A stretch of 64,000 bases of DNA, taken from the NCBI RefSeq assembly GCF_900106535.1, contig NZ_FNOH01000001.1:372001-436000 (forward strand). The letters run 5' to 3'. This stretch comes from Myxococcus xanthus. GTDB taxonomy: Bacteria > Myxococcota > Myxococcia > Myxococcales > Myxococcaceae. The position numbers were made by a program, and so were the translations under genes. Below are positions 10,231-15,808 of the stretch, piece by piece. A model generated the notes under the pieces. The model did not search any database and was not told the DNA's origin. It saw nothing but the letters and a program-made list of their open reading frames with translations. How positions within the stretch are numbered: position 1 is the first letter of the stretch; every line of letters starts with the position of its first letter.

Positions 10231-10267
10231 CTCGTTCCTCATGAACGCGAGTACTCTCTCTCTTCAA
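10231..10267 (+). repeat. Decayed leader-distal terminal CRISPR repeat
   Basis: This copy keeps TTCCTC and TGAACGCGA of the repeat in register, one spacer (35 bp) after the repeat at 10159, but the second half has diverged into CT-rich sequence. Terminal degeneration is normal at the trailer end and marks the end of the array. Confidence 0.85.
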
Positions 10268-10307
10268 CGGGTCCGAAAATTGGGGAGCAGATCACGAGGA
10301 CTCGCTC

Positions 10308-10526
10308 ATGCTCAGGCTCCAGAAGTCGCCGGGCATACCCAATCCACGGCACTTCTGGCTCGAGGTTTTCGGGGATGGCCGTTCCAAGCGCAACGGCTCG
10401 TCTCTATCCAAAGCGAACGCGGCCGACGCCCATCGGCTCACGATGCTGCTCATCGCCGCGCGCCGGTTGGACGAATACAAGGAAGATCACAGCGCCCTCC
10501 TCCCGTCGCACATGACCGGCAGGTGA
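10308..10526 (+). CDS. Hypothetical small protein immediately downstream of the CRISPR array
   Basis: I do not recognise this 72-aa protein. It starts at ATG 10308 with GAGGA about nine bases upstream, only 40 bp after the last decayed repeat. It is soluble, has no signal peptide or membrane segment, and is basic in the first half (FGDGRSKRNGSSLSKAN), with a helical second half (AADAHRLTMLLIAARRLDEY). Third-position GC is high, which supports coding. A second small ORF starts two bases after its stop, suggesting a two-gene unit. It may be read from array transcription or from its own promoter; no terminator separates it from the array. Function is unknown. Confidence 0.5.
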   Translation: MLRLQKSPGIPNPRHFWLEVFGDGRSKRNGSSLSKANAADAHRLTMLLIAARRLDEYKEDHSALLPSHMTGR

Positions 10527-10528
10527 CG

Positions 10529-10645
10529 ATGTTCGAATCCACCGTGGACGGTCGGCGCACGCGTCTGACGTTGGACAGCGACACGCCGCCCGACATCCTC
10601 CGCTTCATGCCGCAGGTGGCTGCCGCTTACGGCATCGAGCTTTGA
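10529..10645 (+). CDS. Hypothetical 38-aa protein, coupled to the preceding small ORF
   Basis: This short ORF starts with ATG two bases after the preceding stop. GGCAGG at 10518-10523 gives it a well-placed ribosome-binding site inside the end of the upstream gene. The product (starting MFESTVDGRRTRLTLDSD) is compact, mixed charge, with a TPPDILRFMPQVAAAYGIE tail. No family is recognised. Its 3' end overlaps the end of the convergent hydrolase gene by 19 bp. Support is the ribosome site, spacing and codon use; a chance ORF is possible. Confidence 0.4.
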   Translation: MFESTVDGRRTRLTLDSDTPPDILRFMPQVAAAYGIEL

Positions 10646-11343
10646 GCACGAGGACCCCGGGCGCCCCAGGGTTGGAGGAACACCTCCGTCTCCTCCAGGA
10701 TCAGCGGCAGTGACGCGGTGAGCTCGTGGCCATCGTCCACCTCCACCAGCCGGACGTGGCGCTTGCCCTCCGACCACTGGCGCGAGTTTTGGACGTCACA
10801 GGTGTCATCCTGACGGCCGTGGATGATGAGCGTCGGGACGCGCACGTCGGGCCAGCCACCGGTGCGGGCGTCCACTGCCTCCGCGTCGGCGATGAAGCCC
10901 GAATGGATGCGGACCTTGCGCTGCGTCGCGAAGTCGTCCGTCTCAATCCAGCCCGACGTCTGCCAATGCTGCCACGCCGCGTTCCCCATTCTCCGGCGCA
11001 GCTGCGGGACGACGCGGAAGGCGGGCGCCAGCAGCACCAGCGCACACACGCGGGCGTCCTGCTCCGCCACTCGGGCCGCAGTGAGGCCTCCCAGGCTGGA
11101 GCCGATGAGCACCACCCGCTCCTCGGGCCCGCCCATCGCGGCCAGCACCGTGTCCAGCATGGCGCTCAGGCGCAGTTGCTCCATGGAGGGGACGCGGAGG
11201 TTCAACCGCTCCACCGGAATGCCCTGGTCCGCGTAGTGCCGGGCCACGGCCACGCCCTTCTTCGAATCCGGACCCGAGGCGAAGCCGTGCAGGTACAGCC
11301 AGCGAGGACCCACGGCGGAAGGCGATGTCGTCGAAGTGCTCAT
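10627..11343 (-). CDS. Alpha/beta hydrolase, YqiA/YcfP-like esterase family
   Basis: This is a 238-aa cytoplasmic serine hydrolase, probably an esterase acting on small acyl substrates. It has the N-terminal LHGFASGPDSKKG motif, which forms the oxyanion turn and is typical of YqiA-like proteins. The nucleophile elbow is GSSLGG with Ser83. The acid is likely Asp179 or Asp180 in HGRQDD, and the base is His206 in DDGHEL. The triad is therefore complete and correctly ordered. There is no signal peptide. It starts at ATG 11343. The next gene on this strand (11381-11974) ends 37 bp upstream, so the two could be co-transcribed. The natural substrate cannot be read from the sequence. Confidence 0.85.
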   Translation of the reverse strand: MSTSTTSPSAVGPRWLYLHGFASGPDSKKGVAVARHYADQGIPVERLNLRVPSMEQLRLSAMLDTVLAAMGGPEERVVLIGSSLGGLTAARVAEQDARVCALVLLAPAFRVVPQLRRRMGNAAWQHWQTSGWIETDDFATQRKVRIHSGFIADAEAVDARTGGWPDVRVPTLIIHGRQDDTCDVQNSRQWSEGKRHVRLVEVDDGHELTASLPLILEETEVFLQPWGARGPRAQSSMP

Positions 11344-11380
11344 GACAGGCCCACTCTAACGGGCGCGCGGGGCCGTGGCT

Positions 11381-11974
11381 TCAGATGCGCAACACCGGCC
11401 CGGCAATCACCGACTGCATGAGCTTGGCGCACTGGTTGAGCGCGTTGGACGTCAGCTTCACGTCACAGAACTGGAAGCCCGTGGAGACAGACACGCCCCA
11501 ACGGTCGCTGAACCAGCCGTCCACGCCCACCCGGAAGGCCATGCTCGTGGTGTCGATGTTCTGCCGCAGCCAGGTGCCCACGTCGTCCGGCGTGAAGGTG
11601 CTCCCCCAGCTCTTCGACAGCCGCGCGCCCACCCACGGCGTGATGGGCTTGTCCTGGAAGAAGCGCAGCCGCGCCTCGATGCCCACCGCCCGGTAGTCGA
11701 GCTGTGAGCGCTCCAACCGCCCCTGCCGCATCGCGTCCGGGAACTGCTGGCCCCACGTCTCGGAGATTTCCGCCAGCACGCCCACCGACAATCCGGGTGG
11801 GGTCTCCAGGCCCAGGTATCCGTGCAGCGCCGGGCCCTTCGTGCGGAAGCTGCTCAAATGGTCCAGGGTGATGCCGGCGCCCAGCGATGCATAGCCATTC
11901 CAGCCTGTCGCCACCGCGTCCGTTCCCACACACAGCACGCCCACCACCGCCACCCACATCGACTGCTTTCTCAT
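11381..11974 (-). CDS. Predicted outer-membrane beta-barrel-like protein
   Basis: This 197-aa protein begins with a signal peptide (MRKQSMWVAVVGVLCVGTDAVA). The mature part has alternating amphipathic strands rich in Gly and aromatic residues, such as GYASLGAGITLDHL, SVGVLAEISETWGQQF and FRVGVDGWFSDRWGVSVSTGF. This fits a small eight-strand barrel or a periplasmic beta protein. Two cysteines near the C-terminus (FCDVKL, NQCAKL) may form a disulfide. The family is not recognised. It lies upstream of the hydrolase on the same strand and diverges from the MoxR cluster, with about 200 bp between them that should hold both promoters. Confidence 0.6.
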   Translation of the reverse strand: MRKQSMWVAVVGVLCVGTDAVATGWNGYASLGAGITLDHLSSFRTKGPALHGYLGLETPPGLSVGVLAEISETWGQQFPDAMRQGRLERSQLDYRAVGIEARLRFFQDKPITPWVGARLSKSWGSTFTPDDVGTWLRQNIDTTSMAFRVGVDGWFSDRWGVSVSTGFQFCDVKLTSNALNQCAKLMQSVIAGPVLRI

Positions 11975-12178
11975 GCGTTGCAGTCTATGCCTGGAGGCCG
12001 CCGTGGGGGACTCCGAGTGCCGCTGCGTGTCATGAAATCATGCAGACACGCGTGCCTCGGTGTGGCCAGGCGCATCCCTGCGGACAGTCCAACTACTGCC
12101 GCCCTGTCGGAGGGAGGGGTGGGGTGGGGACCTGCATGCGCTTCCGGAGGGCAAGTCTGGAAGCTAGGGTGGTGTTCC

Positions 12179-13360
12179 ATGTCCAGCACCTTCGAATCCG
12201 CCGCCTTCGCCGTTCGTGACGCACTCTCCAGTGCGGGCCGGGGCCTGGTCGAACGCGAGGCGATGGTGGAGCTCGTCGCGCTCTCCGCCGTGGCGGGGGA
12301 GCACCTGCTCGTCATCGGCCCGCCGGGCACCGCGAAGAGCGAGGCGGTGCGGCGCACCGCACGTGTCCTGGGCGGCTCATACTTCGAATACCTCCTGGGT
12401 CGCTTCACCGAGCCCTCCGAGCTCTTCGGCCCCGTGGACCTTCGCAAGCTGCGCGAGGGCATCGTCGAAACAGAGACCCAGGGCATGCTGCCCGAGGCCG
12501 AGGTCGCCTTCCTCGATGAGGTGTTCCTCGGCTCCACCGCCATCCTGAATACGCTGCTGGGCCTCCTCAATGAGCGCACCTTCCGGCGCGGCCACACCCG
12601 GATGCGCTGCCCCCTGCGCGTCTGTGTGGGCGCCTCCAATGCCTTGCCGGAAGACGAGTCGCTGGCCGCCTTCGCGGACCGCTTCCTCGCACGCATCTTC
12701 GTCGAGCCCGTGCCAGACCCGCGGCTGGAGGAATTGCTCGCGGGCGGCGCTTCACTGTGGGGGGACGCGGACGCGCAAGTCACCTCGCTGGAGTCCCTGG
12801 ACGTGGTCGCCCAGGTCGCGCGTGAGGCGGACCTCTCCGGGGTGCGCCCTCATCTGGCGCATGCGCTGCGCACGTTGCGCGCCGCGGGCGTGGCCTTGTC
12901 CGACCGCCGCGCGGTGAAGGTCCAGAAGCTCATCGCCGCCGCCGCGGCGCTCGCGGGCCGGCGCACGCCAGGGACCGCGGACCTGTGGCCGCTCGTGTAT
13001 GCCGTGCCGACGAAGGAGGCCCAGGCGCTCGCTCGGGACGTGCTGCGGGACGTGCTCGCCGGGACGGAGAACCCGGCCCTGCCGGCGGCGGCGCTGGAGG
13101 CCAGCGCGGGCCCCCTGGCGCGTGCGCGGCGCATCGCTTCCGCGGGGCAGGCGCTGCTGGCGGAGCGGCCCGTGGATGGCAATGGCGAGGCGCTCGCCGC
13201 GTGGCGGCTCAAGTTGGAGGGCGTGGCGCGAGAGATGGACGCGGGCTTCGCTCCCGAGTCGCTTCCCGATGACTTGAAGGTGCTTCGCGCGGAGGTGGCG
13301 GGTGTGCTCGCCTCCGGCGCTTCAGGGCTCGAGTCGTCCGAAACGGAGGTGGCGGTGTGA
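12179..13360 (+). CDS. MoxR-family AAA+ ATPase (RavA-like) of a bpX-type cluster
   Basis: MoxR AAA+ proteins are ATP-driven chaperones that usually act on a vWA partner. The 393-aa product has Walker A GPPGTAKS at 47-54, the GRFTEPSELFGPVDL segment specific to the RavA/MoxR branch, and Walker B VAFLDEVF at about 109-116, followed by LNTLLGLLNERTFRRG. A C-terminal helical part of about 130 residues follows the ATPase. The start at ATG 12179 was chosen because the AAA domain begins shortly after it; the frame is open further upstream but that part reads as non-coding. The stop overlaps GTG 13357 of the next ORF. From memory, MoxR, vWA and bpX proteins form ternary systems with proposed roles in biological conflict; the neighbours fit that arrangement. 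Confidence 0.9.
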   Translation: MSSTFESAAFAVRDALSSAGRGLVEREAMVELVALSAVAGEHLLVIGPPGTAKSEAVRRTARVLGGSYFEYLLGRFTEPSELFGPVDLRKLREGIVETETQGMLPEAEVAFLDEVFLGSTAILNTLLGLLNERTFRRGHTRMRCPLRVCVGASNALPEDESLAAFADRFLARIFVEPVPDPRLEELLAGGASLWGDADAQVTSLESLDVVAQVAREADLSGVRPHLAHALRTLRAAGVALSDRRAVKVQKLIAAAAALAGRRTPGTADLWPLVYAVPTKEAQALARDVLRDVLAGTENPALPAAALEASAGPLARARRIASAGQALLAERPVDGNGEALAAWRLKLEGVAREMDAGFAPESLPDDLKVLRAEVAGVLASGASGLESSETEVAV

Positions 13361-13485
13361 GCGCGCAGGGTTCCCGCGCTGTCTCCGCCACTGCCTGGAC
13401 GCAGGCCCGCGAGTCTGAAGGCTCCGCGCATCGGTTTCCGGAGGCGCCGCCGCGGGGCCGGGGTGCGGTGGCTGACGCGCTGTGA
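13357..13485 (+). CDS. Small 42-codon ORF bridging the MoxR and bpX5-like genes
   Basis: This short frame starts with GTG at 13357, inside the stop of the MoxR gene (GTGTGAGCG), and its own TGA at 13483-13485 overlaps the GTG start of the next gene at 13482. It is linked to both neighbours by the same four-base overlap used across the cluster. The product starts MSAQGSRAVSATAWTQ and has a Pro/Gly/Arg-rich C-terminal half (FPEAPPRGRGAVADAL). No domain is recognised. Third-position GC is about three quarters, a little low for this genome. It may be a real small subunit or only a coupling ORF. Confidence 0.4.
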   Translation: MSAQGSRAVSATAWTQARESEGSAHRFPEAPPRGRGAVADAL

Positions 13486-13985
13486 GCGCAACGGGAAGAG
13501 ACTCGCGGACGGGGGACGCGCTGGAGACGCGCGGCGAAGACGCCGCTCTCCTGCCCGTGCGGTGGCGTTCGCGCGCCGAGCCGCTGGAGCCGCTCGCCGT
13601 GGCAGGAGAAGGCCCCGTGGCGGTGGCGCTCGCGCGCCGGGTGCTCGCCGAGGACGACGCACGCCTTGCCAACTGGGAAGGCGTCGCGGGGCGGGGACTC
13701 CTGGTCCTCCTCGGGGCCTCGGCGTCGTTGCCATGGGTCGACGGCGCCGTGTACCTGGGGCGGGATGCCGCGGCGCCCTCGCTGTTGCTTCCCTGTGCGT
13801 TGGCGCCAGATGTGGCGGCTTCGCTGCTGGAGCGTGCGTTCGTGGTGCATGCGCACGGGGGTGGAGCGAAGTTGGCGGTGCTGCCCGCGTCCATGTGTCT
13901 CGTCCGCATGGACGCCGCGCGGCCCGTGTCGCGTGTCACGCTTCAGGCCTGGCTGGACACGGGGACGTCGGGGGACACGCCGTGA
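13482..13985 (+). CDS. bpX5-like domain protein
   Basis: The 167-aa protein has no signal peptide and no enzyme motif. Residues such as VRWRSRAEPLEPLAVAGEGP, LLVLLGASASLPWVDGAVYL and DVAASLLERAFVVH resemble what I remember of the bpX5 family found beside MoxR ATPases. The call is from recall and context, not from a search. It starts at GTG 13482 and ends at 13985, overlapping GTG 13982 of the next gene. It probably acts as an adaptor between the ATPase and the propeller proteins; that is inference. Confidence 0.55.
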   Translation: MSATGRDSRTGDALETRGEDAALLPVRWRSRAEPLEPLAVAGEGPVAVALARRVLAEDDARLANWEGVAGRGLLVLLGASASLPWVDGAVYLGRDAAAPSLLLPCALAPDVAASLLERAFVVHAHGGGAKLAVLPASMCLVRMDAARPVSRVTLQAWLDTGTSGDTP

Positions 13986-15808
13986 GCACGTTGCCTCATG
14001 CGTTACGCCCCTGGGCGTCGATCCTCGCGAAGTTCCCGCTGGAGGTGGCGCTGAACCTGGGCCCGCTGGTTGCCCGGTTGTCCGTGGCGCTGGGGCCGCT
14101 GCGGGCGCCCTCGGAGAGGGAGGGCGGTGAGCCTCAAGGGTATGACGGCCTGTCGCGAAGAGGCTCCTTCGACCGGCTGCTGGTGAGTGAATGGCTGTGG
14201 GCCATGGAGGCACCCGACGAACTGGTGCGCCGTGCCGCCTTCGGAGAGCTGTCCTATCTCAAGCCCTCGTTCCGCCAGCCCCAGCGCGCGCATCGCACGG
14301 TGATGTTGCTCGATGCGGGGCCAGACCAGCTTGGCGCTCCGCGCATCGCGCACCTCGCGTTGCTCATCGTCATGGCGCGCAGGGCGGAGGCCGCGGGCGC
14401 CACGTTCGCATGGGGCGTGCTTCAGGCAGACCCGCGGCGTGGCTGGTTCACGGAAGTGACGCCCGCCACGCTGGGCGCTTGGTTGAACGCGCGTGACACC
14501 GCGCCGCCCTCGGCTGAGCGGCTCTCGGCCTGGTGTGAGGCACTCGAGCTCGGCGCGCGGACGGCGGACGCCTGGCTCGTGGGGTCTTCCCGCCTGTCCC
14601 GGCTCGTGGGGGCGGAGACGCTCTCGCGCATCGAGGTCTCCGAAGTCCTGGCGCCCGAGGTGCGCCAGCTCGCGGTGGAGGTGCATCCCGCCGCGCGCGC
14701 TCCGCGCTCCGTGTTGCTCGACCTGCCGTCTCCGGACGACAGCGTGCGTCTGTTGAGAGACCCGTTCCGCGCGCGCGTCGCCGTGCCCGTGAAGACAGTC
14801 CAGCACTCGCGGGTGTCGGGGTTTGCCTTCTCCGCGGATGGCCGCCGGTTGATGCTCTTCTACGAGGGGGGAGGCGTTGGCGCCATGGCGCTGCCCAATT
14901 CTCCTCGCGCCACCCTCGCTCGGCCCCAGCGGATGATGCCTCGGAGTGATGAGACCTTCCTGGGCGCGGGTTGGCGGCGGCAGGGGGGGCTGCTCGTGCT
15001 GATGCGGCGGCAGGGCGCCTATGCCTATGCCTTCCGGGGGCAACTGCAACATCAGTCGAGGACTCGTGGGCCCAAGGCGTTCCCCTGGACGCTGCGCGAT
15101 ACGCAGGCGCATCCACCCAATCCTGCTCGTGGACAGCCCCCCGGCCGGCTGACGACGTATCTCGATGCATTCAATCGGGAGTGCGTGCTCCTGTCCGGCC
15201 TGGACGACAGGCTCTATTTCTTCGAGGAGGACGCCTCCTCCCGCCGCGTGGTCTCCGCCCAGGTGGCTCAGCGGGTCATCGCCGCCGCTCACGTGAAGGG
15301 CTCCAGCATCGTCGTGACGCGCGACGAAAATGGGGGGGCTGCGAGTTGCATGCGGCTGGGCATCGTGAGTGCGAAGGAGGTGCGCCAGGTTCGCCTGCAG
15401 GACTCGAGGGGCGACACCCTCTGGTTCGGTGCATCGCACCATTCGGGGCATCCGGATGCTGGGTTGCTCGCGGTGAACAAAATCCCAGGCATGTGGTGTT
15501 TGCACCATCGGGACTCGGTGCAACTCGTGGCGCTGCGCTCGGGATTGCGAGCCGTGGGCGTCGGGGTCTGTCCGCAGGCGAAAGGGGATGCCGGACTGTT
15601 GGCGCTCGACGCGGACCAGCGGACCTTCTGGAACGTGGGGCTCCAGCACCAGTTCAGGCTGGCGGTGGCCGCCGCTGACGTGGTCCACGCGGAGGCCAGC
15701 CATGCGGTGCCTGTGCTCGGGTGGCTGACGACGGAAGGCGAGCTGGTGTTGTACCACCTGGAGCATGAAGCGGTGCTGTGCCGTATTCATACGGGGGGCG
15801 GGGGATGA
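13982..15808 (+). CDS. Degenerate vWA-like plus beta-propeller-like protein of the MoxR cluster
   Basis: This 608-aa protein fills the vWA slot of a MoxR system. Around residues 104-135 it has a hydrophobic strand followed by LLDAGPDQLGAPRIAHLALL, the position where a vWA domain would carry a DxSxS metal site. Here the serines are missing (D111-A-G-P-D-Q), so metal-dependent ligand binding is probably lost. The C-terminal half has repeated strand blocks such as VSGFAFSADGRRLMLFYEGG and ECVLLSGLDDRLYFFEED, which suggest a WD-like propeller. The start is GTG 13982 (overlapping the previous stop); the stop overlaps ATG 15805. Cytoplasmic by sequence. Likely partner of the ATPase; its substrate is unknown. 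Confidence 0.65.
   Translation: MSTLPHALRPWASILAKFPLEVALNLGPLVARLSVALGPLRAPSEREGGEPQGYDGLSRRGSFDRLLVSEWLWAMEAPDELVRRAAFGELSYLKPSFRQPQRAHRTVMLLDAGPDQLGAPRIAHLALLIVMARRAEAAGATFAWGVLQADPRRGWFTEVTPATLGAWLNARDTAPPSAERLSAWCEALELGARTADAWLVGSSRLSRLVGAETLSRIEVSEVLAPEVRQLAVEVHPAARAPRSVLLDLPSPDDSVRLLRDPFRARVAVPVKTVQHSRVSGFAFSADGRRLMLFYEGGGVGAMALPNSPRATLARPQRMMPRSDETFLGAGWRRQGGLLVLMRRQGAYAYAFRGQLQHQSRTRGPKAFPWTLRDTQAHPPNPARGQPPGRLTTYLDAFNRECVLLSGLDDRLYFFEEDASSRRVVSAQVAQRVIAAAHVKGSSIVVTRDENGGAASCMRLGIVSAKEVRQVRLQDSRGDTLWFGASHHSGHPDAGLLAVNKIPGMWCLHHRDSVQLVALRSGLRAVGVGVCPQAKGDAGLLALDADQRTFWNVGLQHQFRLAVAAADVVHAEASHAVPVLGWLTTEGELVLYHLEHEAVLCRIHTGGGG

Larger units (their letters stand above)
6122..10267 (+). 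CRISPR. Type I-C CRISPR array: 58 clear 37-bp repeats plus one decayed terminal repeat, 58 spacers
   Basis: The repeat is 37 bp, beginning GTCGCTCC and ending TTGAAAC, the end typical of I-C repeats. Starts are about 70-72 bp apart, from 6122, 6192, 6262, 6333 and so on to 10159, with a last decayed copy at 10231-10267. Spacers are mostly 32-37 bp. The repeat contains a hairpin with arms CGCTCC and GGAGCG that Cas5c should recognise. Repeats 1-10 (6122-6798) have A in the loop-side position (AACGAGGGG), and all later ones have C (AACGCGGGG). Scattered point variants become common from about 9311 onward (copies at 9311, 9381, 9452, 9522, 9593, 9662, 9805, 9878, 9949, 10017, 10159), as expected for the old, leader-distal end. 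Isolated variants occur at 8174 and 9098. Confidence 0.99.

Noticed and set aside
6096..10242. Long open frames on the minus strand across the CRISPR array with repeated peptide motifs
   Set aside because: They are translations of the array itself. The repeated peptide simply reflects the 37-bp repeat and the spacer lengths that happen to keep a frame open.
6122..10267. Two separate arrays because of the A and C repeat types
   Set aside because: Unit spacing is continuous across the switch at 6798-6833 and there is no second leader, so it is one array.
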